The notes: a model not told the origin generated them from the sequence alone. A stretch of DNA of 64,000 nt from an uncultured Microbulbifer sp. (GCF_947504145.1 NZ_CANNGQ010000005.1:62001-126000); one strand, 5' to 3'; shown: positions 9,541-17,488, counted from the first letter of the stretch. Program-made: numbers and translations.

Positions 9541-9996
9541 GTGAAAATCCATGTTGATGACCTTTCCGGCCCGGCCATCGCGAAATTTCTGCAGGCCCAC
9601 ATAGACGATATGCGCGCGACATCGCCCCCGGAGAGTGTGCACGCGCTGGATCTGGAGGGGCTGCGCCAGCCGGAGATCACCTTCTGGTCGGTTTACCATG
9701 AGAGGGCGTTGGTGGGATGCGGCGCGCTCAAACAGCTGAGTGCGACCCACGGCGAAATCAAATCCATGCGCACGGATATTACCGCTCGCGGCCGTGGCGT
9801 GGCGACGGCGATGTTGCTGCACATCATCGGGGAGGCGGACAATCGAGGCTATCAGCGTTTGAGCCTGGAAACCGGTTCGATGGATTTCTTTACGCCCGCC
9901 AGGCGCCTGTATCGCCGCCACGGTTTTTGCCCATGTCCTCCCTTCGGAGGATATACAGACGACCCTAACAGCGTTTATATGGCGCTTGACCTCTGA
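9541..9996 (+). CDS. GNAT-family N-acetyltransferase, YsnE-like
   Basis: The 151-residue protein closely follows the Bacillus YsnE type of GNAT acetyltransferase: SPPESVHALDLEGLRQPEITFW, VGCGALKQLSATHGEIKSMR, the acetyl-CoA loop around residues 85-100 (ARGRGVATAMLLHIIGEA) and RLSLETGSMDFFTPARRLY. It should transfer an acetyl group from acetyl-CoA to an amino substrate that is not known with certainty. The start is a GTG with GGAG upstream (recalled family N terminus: M-IKIDDLT). It is divergent from rnfA across about 250 bp. Confidence 0.9.
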   Translation: MKIHVDDLSGPAIAKFLQAHIDDMRATSPPESVHALDLEGLRQPEITFWSVYHERALVGCGALKQLSATHGEIKSMRTDITARGRGVATAMLLHIIGEADNRGYQRLSLETGSMDFFTPARRLYRRHGFCPCPPFGGYTDDPNSVYMALDL

Positions 9997-10033
9997 ATGA
10001 CGCTCCGCGCGGATTCAATAACAACGATTGAGC

Positions 10034-10600
10034 ATGAACGAATACTTACAGGCCACCTCTATCATCGACTGGAAGCACCCGCTGATTCAGGAAGCGGCGA
10101 AAGACCTGGCGTGTCGCTCCGGGGCGCGTTTCGGTACGGTGCGCAACTGCTTCGAGTTCGTGCGCGATGAAATCCGCCACAGCGGCGACCATCAGCTGAA
10201 CCCGGTGACCTGCCGCGCTTCGGATGTACTGGAAGCGGGTACCGGGTTCTGTTTCGCCAAAAGCCATCTGCTGGCGGCGTTGTTGCGCGCCAATGGCATT
10301 CCCGCGGGGTTCTGTTATCAACGGCTGCTGCTGGATGAGGCGAATGGCCGTTTCTGCCTGCACGGCCTCAACACCGTTCATCTGGACGCCTACGGCTGGC
10401 TGCGTATTGACGCGCGTGGCAACAAGCCGGGTATCACGGCGGAGTTTATTCCTCCCCAGGAGCGCCTGGCCTATACCCCTTCAGCGGAGGGCGAGCGGGA
10501 TCTGCCGGGGAATCACGCCGAGCCCCTGCCCGAGGTTGTCGCGTTTCTGAACAAGTGCGCAACCTGTACCGAGGTCGAGGAAAACCTGCCGGACGTTTGA
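10034..10600 (+). CDS. Transglutaminase-like (papain-fold) domain protein
   Basis: About 188 residues. The transglutaminase-core triad is visible: Cys in AGTGFCFAKSHLLAALLRANG, His in FCLHGLNTVHLD and Asp in LRIDARGN. Proteins of this small type are predicted cysteine peptidases or amidases; substrates are unknown. I chose the ATG at 10034 (MNEYLQAT) over the TTG two codons upstream. It lies 37 bp after the acetyltransferase and may be co-transcribed with it. No signal peptide is seen, so it is probably cytoplasmic. Confidence 0.82.
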   Translation: MNEYLQATSIIDWKHPLIQEAAKDLACRSGARFGTVRNCFEFVRDEIRHSGDHQLNPVTCRASDVLEAGTGFCFAKSHLLAALLRANGIPAGFCYQRLLLDEANGRFCLHGLNTVHLDAYGWLRIDARGNKPGITAEFIPPQERLAYTPSAEGERDLPGNHAEPLPEVVAFLNKCATCTEVEENLPDV

Positions 10601-10680
10601 ACTCCGGGCCAGTGGGTTTACTCTTAGCTCCTGAACCCCAACCCTCAACATTCAACCCTCGATAGAGATCAGGAGCAACG

Positions 10681-11562
10681 ATGTCGGACGCCTATACCCC
10701 ACCAAACGTCTGGAAGTGGGATTCTGAAAGTGGCGGCCAGTTCGCCAGTATCAACCGCCCCATTGCCGGCCCCACCCACGACAAGGCCCTGCCGGTGGGC
10801 AAACACCCCATGCAGCTCTACTCCCTGGCCACGCCCAATGGCGTGAAAGCCACGATCATGCTCGAAGAGTTATTGGCGCTGGGCCACGAGGGTGCAGAGT
10901 ACGATGCCCATCTGATTCGCATTACTGAAGGGGACCAGTTCAGCAGTGGTTTCGTCGATATCAACCCCAATTCCAAAATCCCCGCGCTGGTGGACCACAG
11001 CACAACCCCGTCGATTCGTGTATTCGAGTCTGGCTCGATCCTGCTTTATCTGGCGGAAAAATTCGGTGCTTTTCTGCCGCACACACCGGAGCAACGCACA
11101 GAAACCCTCAACTGGCTTTTCTGGCAGATGGGCGCCGGGCCATTTCTCGGCGGCGGCTTTGGCCACTTTTATGCCTACGCCCCAGAAAAATACGAATACC
11201 CGATCAACCGCTACACCATGGAAGTGAAGCGCCAACTGGATGTACTGGACCGGCAACTGGCCGAGCATCCGTTCGTGGCGGGCAGAGACTACACCATTGC
11301 AGATATGGCCATCTGGCCCTGGTACGGTGCGGTGGTGAAAAACGAAGCGTACGATGCGGCGGAATTTCTCGAGGCGCACACCTACAAGAACGTAAATCGC
11401 TGGGTGCAAGAAGTTGGCGAGCGTCCGGCGGTACAGCGTGGAAAAATGGTGAACCGCACCTGGGGTGAGCCTTCGGGGCAGTTGCACGAGCGGCACGACG
11501 CCAGTGATTTCGATCGGCGCACGCAGGATAAAATCGAAGGTTCCGGCGACGGCGCTGGATAA
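10681..11562 (+). CDS. yghU: Glutathione S-transferase family protein YghU (disulfide-bond oxidoreductase type)
   Basis: The 293-residue protein is full length for the Nu-class GST YghU/YfcG group. The N-terminal extension (YTPPNVWKWD, GGQFASINRPIAGPTHDK) is typical of YghU. It is followed by the thioredoxin fold (MQLYSLATPNGVKATIMLEEL, NSKIPALVDH, ESGSILLYLAEK) and the helical C-terminal domain. E. coli YghU binds two glutathiones and reduces disulfides. An AGGAG ribosome-binding site precedes the ATG. A hairpin terminator follows at 11585-11613. Confidence 0.94.
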   Translation: MSDAYTPPNVWKWDSESGGQFASINRPIAGPTHDKALPVGKHPMQLYSLATPNGVKATIMLEELLALGHEGAEYDAHLIRITEGDQFSSGFVDINPNSKIPALVDHSTTPSIRVFESGSILLYLAEKFGAFLPHTPEQRTETLNWLFWQMGAGPFLGGGFGHFYAYAPEKYEYPINRYTMEVKRQLDVLDRQLAEHPFVAGRDYTIADMAIWPWYGAVVKNEAYDAAEFLEAHTYKNVNRWVQEVGERPAVQRGKMVNRTWGEPSGQLHERHDASDFDRRTQDKIEGSGDGAG

Positions 11563-11584
11563 CGTCCGGAGAGTTTCCTGTGCG

Positions 11585-11613
11585 ACGGGGCGGCCTGATC
11601 ACCGCCCCGTTTC
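11585..11613 (+). terminator. Intrinsic terminator after yghU
   Basis: ACGGGGCGG, an eight-base loop and CCGCCCCGT, then TTTC. The 9-bp GC stem lies 22 bases after the yghU stop. It falls inside the upstream extension of the next open frame, which supports the later GTG start chosen for that gene. Confidence 0.65.
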
Positions 11614-11699
11614 AATCGCCAGCTTCCATTCCCCCTTTCACTCCTCTGTACAGCCTGTTCTATTCTTATTGTCCGACCGGCAGTACAGGCTATTCAATC

Positions 11700-12821
11700 G
11701 TGATTCGTACGTTTCTGTTCTGGTTATCCCTATCTGCACTGCTGGGGGCTGTGGGTCTCAGTGGGCACGCGTACGGGCAGCCTGCGCCTCCTACGCAGGG
11801 CGGAGATCAGGGCGCGAATGACGTAAAGACCGTAGACGTCGGCCTCTACCTAAGCCCACCCTTCGTCATGGAGGAGGGGGAGAGCTATACAGGGATGGCC
11901 ATCGATCTGTGGCAGGACATCGCGCGCGATCAGAATCTGAAATCTGTCTATCGCATCTACCCAGATTTGCGATCCCTGGTGGATGCCACGGAGCAGGGAA
12001 AAATCGATGTCGCGGTGACGAACCTGACGATTACCGAAGGCCGCGCCATGCGGGTGGATTTTACCCAGCCCTGGTTTGATGCTGGCCTGCGAGTCATGGT
12101 CAGTACGGAGCGGACCACGAGTATCGGAGATATTTTTCGCGGCCTGCACCGGTCGGGCTTGCTGACGGGATATTTGTGGTTGATCGGAATCATCTTGACC
12201 GCAACCCTGCTGTTCACCCTGTTTGACAGACGCTTTGATACGGAGTTTCCCCGCCGTTGGCGGGATGGCCTGGCGGAAAGTTTCTACTCGGTGATGTCGA
12301 TTGCGACCACCGGAAAAATCCAGCGGAAGAACCTGTTTGGCTGGGTTGGGAGAATCTGGGGCGGGGTGTGGCTGGTGTGTGGAGTGGCCGTCGTGTCGTA
12401 TATCACCGCTTCCATCACCAGTGTTATGACTTCTCTTGCGCTCACCAGCCAGGTCAATGGCTTACAGGATTTGCCGGGTAAAACGGTTGGCGTGCTTGAT
12501 GGTAGTACGGCTGAAGAATCCATGGCACGCCGGGCGATAAAAACTCGTGAGTACAAAAGTATCGAGCAAGCGGTGACCGCGTTGCGCTCCGGAGACGTGC
12601 AGGCCTTGGTTGGCGATGCGCCAGTGCTGGCCTACTACACGTTCAAGCATCCGGGAATGGGCGTGCATCTGGTGGGAAAAATATTTGAACCAGATAAGTA
12701 TGCGTTTGCGTTGCCTCGGGGCAGTAAACTGGCGAGGCCCATTAGCGTCAAGGTCATTGCCGCGCATGAGGAAGGTCTGATACCAAACCTGAAACAAAAA
12801 TATTTTGGACCGGTGCGCTAA
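11700..12821 (+). CDS. Prokaryotic ionotropic glutamate-receptor-like channel (SBP_bac_3 + ion-channel core)
   Basis: I chose the GTG at 11700 (373 residues), which places a signal peptide at the N terminus (VIRTFLFWLSLSALLGAVGL, cleavage near GHAYGQ). The order is S1 half of a periplasmic binding domain (about 41-140), first membrane helix (156-175), pore loop (189-207), second membrane helix (214-246) and S2 half (250-360). This is the arrangement of bacterial GluR0-type receptors. The ligand-binding signature TITEGRAMRVDFTQPWF is present. The second helix ends SYITASITSVMTSL, which resembles the eukaryotic SYTANLAAF gating motif. The pore loop reads SVMSIATTGKIQ and lacks GYG, so potassium selectivity cannot be assumed. 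Its ligand is probably an amino acid. Confidence 0.87.
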   Translation: MIRTFLFWLSLSALLGAVGLSGHAYGQPAPPTQGGDQGANDVKTVDVGLYLSPPFVMEEGESYTGMAIDLWQDIARDQNLKSVYRIYPDLRSLVDATEQGKIDVAVTNLTITEGRAMRVDFTQPWFDAGLRVMVSTERTTSIGDIFRGLHRSGLLTGYLWLIGIILTATLLFTLFDRRFDTEFPRRWRDGLAESFYSVMSIATTGKIQRKNLFGWVGRIWGGVWLVCGVAVVSYITASITSVMTSLALTSQVNGLQDLPGKTVGVLDGSTAEESMARRAIKTREYKSIEQAVTALRSGDVQALVGDAPVLAYYTFKHPGMGVHLVGKIFEPDKYAFALPRGSKLARPISVKVIAAHEEGLIPNLKQKYFGPVR

Positions 12822-12822
12822 T

Positions 12823-13749
12823 TCAACTCGTGCGTTCGCCCGTCATTTCCATTGGCGAAGAATTGAGAATCTCCAGTGCACCGGCCAAGCTCTGGCTGAT
12901 ATCCGAGTCCAGCTTCAACGGCAGCAAGTCGTCCGCGCGGGTTTTTCCCCGGTTCAGGATGGCAATCGGTTTTCCCCACTCTTTCGCGTAGCGGCAGAAG
13001 CGAAACCCGGAATACACCATCAGTGATGAGCCCACTACCAGCAGTGCGTCACTTTCACGCAGTGCATCCATCGCTAATTGGACACGCTCCTTCGGTACAT
13101 TGTCGCCAAAGAACACCACATCCGGTTTCAGAATACCCTGGCACTCCGGGCAATCTGCCACCTGAAAATTACTGAAATCCACTTCCAGGTCTGCATCGCC
13201 GTCCGGTGCGGTGTCCGCGGTGTAGTGGCGAAACTCCGGGTTCAGGTCGTAACTGCGGTCGTGCACAAGCTGTCGTATGGCGCGGTACTCGCAATCCATG
13301 CAGCGGATTTCGTCTGCACGCCCATGCAGGTCGATCACACGCTCGCTGCCTGCACGCTGGTGCAGGCGATCCACATTCTGTGTGATCAGCAGCTGGATAT
13401 GCCCGCTTCGCTCCAGCTCTGCCAGGTGAAAGTGCGCCGGGTTCGGTGCGGAATTGCGGATCACCGGCCAGCCAATCAACGCCCTTCCCCAGTAGCGCTG
13501 GCGAATGGCGGGGGTTGCCATAAAGTCCCGGTGATCCACCGGTGGTTTGCGCTTCCACTGCCCATCGCGGTCACGGTAGTCCGGGATGCCGGAATCGGTG
13601 CTGACACCGGCACCAGTGAGCACGGTCAAACGCGGGTACTGGCGAATAAACGCAGCCAGTTGCCGGGCGGCCAGTTCTGTCGTACCGGTGGGGGCGACAA
13701 TCGATTTTTCTTCAGCGGTGCTCGAGGAGGAAAGTGTGCTCAGACTCAT
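12823..13749 (-). CDS. Sir2-family NAD-dependent protein deacylase (class II, SIRT4-like)
   Basis: The NAD-binding signatures GAGVSTDSGIPDYRDRDG and TQNVDRLHQRAGS, the catalytic His in VIDLHGRADEI and two zinc Cys pairs (CMDC and CPEC) are all present. The wording SGIPDYRDRDG and the roughly 50-residue spacer between the Cys pairs fit the class II (SIRT4-type) group. The enzyme removes acyl groups from lysines using NAD. The frame is open to 13845; the ATG at 13749 (MSLSTLSSSS, 308 residues) is the most compact choice, with 13773 as an alternative. It converges on the iGluR-like gene with only one base between the stops. It lies downstream of cynS on the same strand and could be the operon's last gene. 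Confidence 0.88.
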   Translation of the reverse strand: MSLSTLSSSSTAEEKSIVAPTGTTELAARQLAAFIRQYPRLTVLTGAGVSTDSGIPDYRDRDGQWKRKPPVDHRDFMATPAIRQRYWGRALIGWPVIRNSAPNPAHFHLAELERSGHIQLLITQNVDRLHQRAGSERVIDLHGRADEIRCMDCEYRAIRQLVHDRSYDLNPEFRHYTADTAPDGDADLEVDFSNFQVADCPECQGILKPDVVFFGDNVPKERVQLAMDALRESDALLVVGSSLMVYSGFRFCRYAKEWGKPIAILNRGKTRADDLLPLKLDSDISQSLAGALEILNSSPMEMTGERTS

Positions 13750-13885
13750 GGCAGGGGGAGTTCCGGATGACATCAGGAGCAGTATTGTAGCGAGTCTGGC
13801 AGCGGAAGTTTGCACGCAGATTACAGAGCGTTGCGCCGGCGGCACAGCGGCCGCCAGCGCATGTGTGGTTAGAGCGCGTCGGGCC

Positions 13886-14335
13886 TTAGTAGGTTTTGTA
13901 CGGCAGGAACTTGCCAGACAGCACCATATTCACCCGGTCGCCCTTCGGGTCTTCCTCGCGCTGGATATCCATGGAAAAGTCGATGGCGCTCATGATGCCA
14001 TCACCAAACTCTTCGTGGATCAGCTCTTTCATGGTGGTGCCGTAGACATTGACCAGTTCGTACAGGCGGTAGATCAGCGGATCGGTAGGTACTGCAGTGG
14101 GCAGTGAACCTTTGTAGGGGGCGATCTGCAGCCACGCGGTGGCTTCGTCGCTGAGGTCGAACAGCTCGCCCACCACGGCTGCCTGGTCTTTGGTAAAGGT
14201 CATCTGTCCCAGGCAGGCAGCGGTGGTCCACTCCTTGGACTGGCCGACAGCATCGGCCACCTGGCTCCATTTGAGATCCTTGCGCACTTTGGCGGAGAGG
14301 ATCATTGCGGTGACTTGTTCGCGGTTACTGATCAT
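13886..14335 (-). CDS. cynS: Cyanate hydratase (cyanase)
   Basis: The 149-residue protein is full length for CynS (156 in E. coli). The catalytic triad is Arg90 and Glu93 in IYRLYELVNVYG and Ser116 in GIMSAIDF. The enzyme is a decamer that converts cyanate plus bicarbonate to ammonia and CO2 via carbamate, detoxifying cyanate or supplying nitrogen. An AGGAG ribosome-binding site precedes the ATG. It lies 73 bp after the kinase/phosphatase gene on the same strand, so it probably belongs to the same sigma-54/antiterminator-controlled operon as the formate/nitrite-type channel. CynS is often cytoplasmic next to a cyanate transporter; no other transporter is nearby. Confidence 0.97.
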   Translation of the reverse strand: MISNREQVTAMILSAKVRKDLKWSQVADAVGQSKEWTTAACLGQMTFTKDQAAVVGELFDLSDEATAWLQIAPYKGSLPTAVPTDPLIYRLYELVNVYGTTMKELIHEEFGDGIMSAIDFSMDIQREEDPKGDRVNMVLSGKFLPYKTY

Positions 14336-14408
14336 GGGGTGGCTCCTGTTTATTTTTTGGGATTTGTGAGTTGGGGTTGTGGATCGGGACGGGGGGGAAA
14401 CGAAAATG

Positions 14409-16160
14409 TCAGCTGGTGTTATTCATGATGCTCAGCAGATAAATAATGACCAACAGTAAAATGCCACTGACGGATTGCCAGAAGCGCACCGGGTAGCGCT
14501 CCATCAAAGGCGGCCGCGTGGCATTGACGTATTCCGGATTCGGATGTCGTAACTCGTGCACAAATTCTGACAGGGCGTCGTGGCGCCGCAGTGGATTGGT
14601 TTGCAGCGCCTTTCTCAGGGTGGCATCGATCCACGTGGGAATTTCCAGGGATTCGCTGAGCACGCTGCGGTAGCGCAATTTGTGTTGCGCCGCCACGGTG
14701 GTGCAGCGGGCAACTCGGGTGCCGTAGGGGAATTCACCACACAGCAGGTGATAGGTGAGCACGGCGAGGGAAAACAGGTCTGAGCGCGGTGTGCCGAGGT
14801 CGCCGAGAAAATATTCCGGTGCGCTGTAAAGGGCGGTGCCGAGAATCAGCTGGCCGCTTTCCGCAGAACTGTCCATATAACTTTCTGCAACACCATCGAC
14901 CCGCGCGGAACCGAGATCAATCAGGGTCACGGTACCGGCACTGCTGATCATGATATTTTCTGGACGCAGATCCTGGTGCAAAATTTCTGCGCGATGCAGG
15001 GCCTGCAGGCCTTTTGCCACCTGTTCGATAATGCCGCGCACCGTTTCCAGGCTTGGGTCCGGATTGTCTGTCATCCACTGGCGCAGGGTCTGACCTTCGA
15101 CCGCTTCCATTGCAGTGTAAACGTAATTGCGCTGGCGATGGGTGGGCGCGGCACGCACTACATGTGCACTGTTGACGCGTCGCACTATCCACTCTTCCAT
15201 CAGCAGCCGTTCGAGGTAGGCCGGGTCGTCGGAGAGATCGATAGACGGCGTTTTCAGAACAACACGGGCGCTGCTGTCGCCATCAATGGCGAGGTAGACG
15301 TGACTGCGGCTGCTGGCGTGGATCTCGCGCTCGATGGTGTAGCCGTCGAAGTTGTCACCGGTTTTCAGCAGTGGTGGCAGCGGTAGCTTTTCGGCCTGTT
15401 CGCTCAGCTCCGGTGTGCTTTCCGGCAGTGCGGCAATGCGCACCAGCTGCACGGTGAGATTGTCGTTACTGCCATTGGCCAGGGCCTCTGCCACCAGGGT
15501 TTTGGCAATGCTTTCCAGGCTTCTGGGTAGCGTGTCGTCGCGCTGTTCCAGATGTTGTATCAGGGCTTGTTGGGACAGTGATTCGTGCACGCCGTCGGTG
15601 GTGAAGATAAACACATCGCCGGCTTCCAGTGTCAGTCGCCGGTAATCGGTATCGACCTGAGGTTCAACCCCCAACGCGCGACTGAGGTAACTGTTCTGTT
15701 CGCCCAGCCACTGCCGGTGGTCGTGGGTGAGTTGTTCGAGGGACCCCCGCCGAAGGCGGTAGATGCGGGAGTCGCCGATGTGAAAAAGATGGGCTTCCGT
15801 TCCTTTGAATATGGCCGCACTGAACGTGCACACATAGCCTTTGTCTTTATCGTAGCGGTAGGGGCTCTGCTGTGTCTGGCCGTAGAGCCAGGCGTTGCTG
15901 GCCTTGAGCACCTGTTCCGCGGCGTTCTGCACACTCCAGCCGTCGGAGGTGCAGTAATAATCATCGAGAAAACTTTTTACTGCGCTTTCGCTGGCAATGG
16001 CGCTGACGGAACTCGAACTGATGCCGTCGGCAATGGCGAAGGCCGCACCTTTCAGACCCAGCTGCGGCTCCGGTGGCAGATGCGCGCCACAGCTGTCCTG
16101 GTTTTCTGCCTTTAAACCCGCACAGGTATGTTGGCCGGCTTCTAGGATGAGGGTTGTCAT
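14409..16160 (-). CDS. Bifunctional PP2C-type phosphatase / Ser-Thr protein kinase, C-terminal membrane anchor
   Basis: 583 residues. Residues 1-245 are a PP2C phosphatase: AENQDSCGA, AIADGISSSS, HIGDSRIYRL, FTTDGVHESL and NGSNDNLTVQ supply the metal-binding Asp residues. Residues 267-525 are a Hanks-type kinase: the invariant Lys in ARVVLKTPS, HQDLRPENIM (HQD in place of HRD, near residue 395), DLGSA in place of DFG, and APEYF. The glycine-rich loop is degenerate (REIHASSRSHVYL). A single C-terminal membrane helix (SVSGILLLVIIYLLSIM) anchors it. Such fusions are known beside nitrate-assimilation genes in pseudomonads. Here it lies between the channel and cynS. Its substrate is unknown. Confidence 0.93.
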   Translation of the reverse strand: MTTLILEAGQHTCAGLKAENQDSCGAHLPPEPQLGLKGAAFAIADGISSSSVSAIASESAVKSFLDDYYCTSDGWSVQNAAEQVLKASNAWLYGQTQQSPYRYDKDKGYVCTFSAAIFKGTEAHLFHIGDSRIYRLRRGSLEQLTHDHRQWLGEQNSYLSRALGVEPQVDTDYRRLTLEAGDVFIFTTDGVHESLSQQALIQHLEQRDDTLPRSLESIAKTLVAEALANGSNDNLTVQLVRIAALPESTPELSEQAEKLPLPPLLKTGDNFDGYTIEREIHASSRSHVYLAIDGDSSARVVLKTPSIDLSDDPAYLERLLMEEWIVRRVNSAHVVRAAPTHRQRNYVYTAMEAVEGQTLRQWMTDNPDPSLETVRGIIEQVAKGLQALHRAEILHQDLRPENIMISSAGTVTLIDLGSARVDGVAESYMDSSAESGQLILGTALYSAPEYFLGDLGTPRSDLFSLAVLTYHLLCGEFPYGTRVARCTTVAAQHKLRYRSVLSESLEIPTWIDATLRKALQTNPLRRHDALSEFVHELRHPNPEYVNATRPPLMERYPVRFWQSVSGILLLVIIYLLSIMNNTS

Positions 16161-16209
16161 TTACTTGTGAGCTCTCAACGTGAAGGAGTGCGCAGAACTG
16201 TGTTGCGAA

Positions 16210-16323
16210 GGTGTCGATACCGGGTAGGGGCTTGCGAGACCTTCTAAAACAGGGACGTTTTAGAAGAGCCCCCATGGATGGGTTCACGGCGTGTCTCGCA
16301 ATCGCCCACCCGGTAGCGACACC
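16210..16323. repeat. Large imperfect palindromic element with two internal hairpins
   Basis: The outer arms 16210-16240 and 16293-16323 are inverted copies identical at 27 of 31 positions. Inside are a perfect 10-bp inverted repeat (CTTCTAAAAC / GTTTTAGAAG at 16241-16266) and a small CCCAT-GG-ATGGG hairpin near 16270-16281. The whole folds as a branched cruciform of 114 bp between the FNT gene and the kinase gene. There is no T tract, so it is not a plain terminator. It looks like a dispersed intergenic palindromic (REP/MITE-like) element, or an RNA processing site within the operon. Confidence 0.6.
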
Positions 16324-16373
16324 GCCACTAAACGTGGTAGTGACGGTGGAACTTTCGGGAGCTGGGTTCAGTT

Positions 16374-17222
16374 TCAGGCCAGCGCTTCTTTACCGGACTT
16401 GGCGCTGGCAGCCGTCAGCTGACGCTTGGGGGCGGTTTTGTAGTGGGTGCTGTAGAGGGTGAGACCGGTAAAGGCGAGACCGCCAACCAGGTTGCCCAGT
16501 GCAGTGGGAATCTCGTTCCAGATCAGGTAATCCATTACTGAGAAATCACCGCCCATCAGGATCGCAGTGGGGAACAGGAACATGTTTACCACCGAGTGTT
16601 CGAATGCCATAAAGAAGAACAGCATGATCGGCATCCACATGGCAATGACTTTGCCGCTGACATTGGTGGAAACCATTGCGCCTACAACACCCATGGAAAC
16701 CATCCAGTTACACAGCATGCCGCGTACAAAAATGGTAAACCAACCGGCCGCACCGTATTCCGCGTAGCCCAGGGTACGCGCTTCACCGATGGAGGAGAGT
16801 TTGGCGCCCACCGCACCGGGTTCGATGTTGAAACCCATGGTAAACACAAAGGCCATCATCACTGCGACCGTCAATGCGCCGCCGAAGTTGCCCAGAAACA
16901 CCAGTCCCCAGTTGCGCAGGATTCCGCCCCAGGTGACCCCAGGCCGTCTGTCGAGCCATGCCAGGGGGCAAAGAACAAACACACCGGTGAGCAAGTCGAA
17001 TCCCATCAGGTACAGCATGCAGAAGCCTACCGGGAACAGGATGGAGCCAACCAGGTGGGAGCCGGTGGCGACCCCTACGGTCACCGCAAATACCGCCGCA
17101 AGTGCGAGGATGGCGCCGGCCATATAGGCCCGCACCAGGGTATCGCGGGTCGACATAAATATTTTGGATTCCCCCGCGTCGACCATCTTGGTCACGAATT
17201 CATTGGGAACGAGATAAGCCAT
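16374..17222 (-). CDS. Formate/nitrite transporter family channel (FocA/NirC type)
   Basis: 282 residues from the ATG at 17222, which has AAGGTGAT at the right distance; the frame is also open from a GTG at 17231. Six hydrophobic segments and the family signatures are present: LYLMGFDLLTGVFVL, FVRGMLCNWMVSMGVV and AFEHSVVNMF, the last containing the conserved pore His. FNT proteins are pentameric channels for formate, nitrite, hydrosulfide or similar small anions. Specificity cannot be read from sequence by eye. Operon context with cynS and a NIT-ANTAR regulator suggests nitrite or cyanate. It is the first gene after a sigma-54 promoter and a 240-nt leader with a terminator. Confidence 0.93.
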   Translation of the reverse strand: MAYLVPNEFVTKMVDAGESKIFMSTRDTLVRAYMAGAILALAAVFAVTVGVATGSHLVGSILFPVGFCMLYLMGFDLLTGVFVLCPLAWLDRRPGVTWGGILRNWGLVFLGNFGGALTVAVMMAFVFTMGFNIEPGAVGAKLSSIGEARTLGYAEYGAAGWFTIFVRGMLCNWMVSMGVVGAMVSTNVSGKVIAMWMPIMLFFFMAFEHSVVNMFLFPTAILMGGDFSVMDYLIWNEIPTALGNLVGGLAFTGLTLYSTHYKTAPKRQLTAASAKSGKEALA

Positions 17223-17332
17223 AGCTATCACCTTTTTTGGTTTTGGGACCGTTTGTCCAACTGTGATTTCGGTGCTGGATAGTTGCTACTTGTGCCCGGT
17301 CGCTGTGTCGCTAGCGCATTATTCCGACGCAC

Positions 17333-17385
17333 AAAAAAAGGCGCCCACACACTCCAGCCGAAGCCGGAAAGTGAAGGACGCCTTT
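17333..17385 (-). terminator. Leader terminator upstream of the FNT gene (antitermination target)
   Basis: On the minus strand, AAAGGCGTCC (17385-17376) pairs with GGGCGCCTTT (17346-17337). The inner stem CACT..CCGGC / GCTGGAGTG is capped by a UUCG tetraloop (17362-17359). A run of seven T follows (17339-17333). This is a classical strong intrinsic terminator, but it lies 111 bases before the FNT start codon inside the 5' leader. Transcription must therefore read through it to express the operon. The divergent gene encodes an ANTAR RNA-binding antiterminator, the obvious candidate to control it. Confidence 0.85.
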
Positions 17386-17403
17386 ATCCAGAGTGTTCTG
17401 ATT

Positions 17404-17441
17404 GTTGCGGGCCTTACTGGGCCCAGTGGCTCTCACGCAAC
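17404..17441 (-). ncRNA. Leader stem-loop upstream of the terminator (possible ANTAR RNA target)
   Basis: The minus strand folds as an outer stem GTTGCG (17441-17436) / CGCAAC (17409-17404) enclosing the inner hairpin GGGCC-CAGTAA-GGCCC (17424-17409) with a six-base loop; the two stems share one base at 17409. A second weak hairpin (CAGA-ACAC-TCTG) lies between it and the terminator. ANTAR proteins bind pairs of hexaloop hairpins, with A at loop position 1 and G at position 4. The loop seen here does not match those two positions in this folding, so the assignment rests on location and topology. Confidence 0.45.
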
Positions 17442-17472
17442 CCCCGCGCAAGAAACCTACACCTGAATAGTT

Positions 17473-17488
17473 AGCAATCTAGGTGCCA
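17473..17488 (-). promoter_or_regulatory. Sigma-54 (RpoN) promoter of the FNT-kinase-cynS operon
   Basis: The minus strand reads TGGCAC-CTAGA-TTGCT, with exactly ten bases between the invariant GG and GC. This is a near-perfect match to the -24/-12 consensus. Transcription would start near 17462, giving a leader of about 240 nt before the FNT ATG. Sigma-54 promoters need an enhancer-binding activator; NtrC-like boxes lie about 120-150 bp upstream. Confidence 0.82.

Noticed and set aside
11580..11699. A longer start for the iGluR-like gene
   Set aside because: The extension contains the yghU terminator hairpin and would bury the signal peptide. The GTG at 11700 gives a normal one.
17404..17441. 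Firm call of an ANTAR consensus RNA motif
   Set aside because: A hexaloop hairpin exists, but the loop bases I can fold by eye do not have A at position 1 and G at position 4. Only location and topology support it, so it is kept at low confidence.
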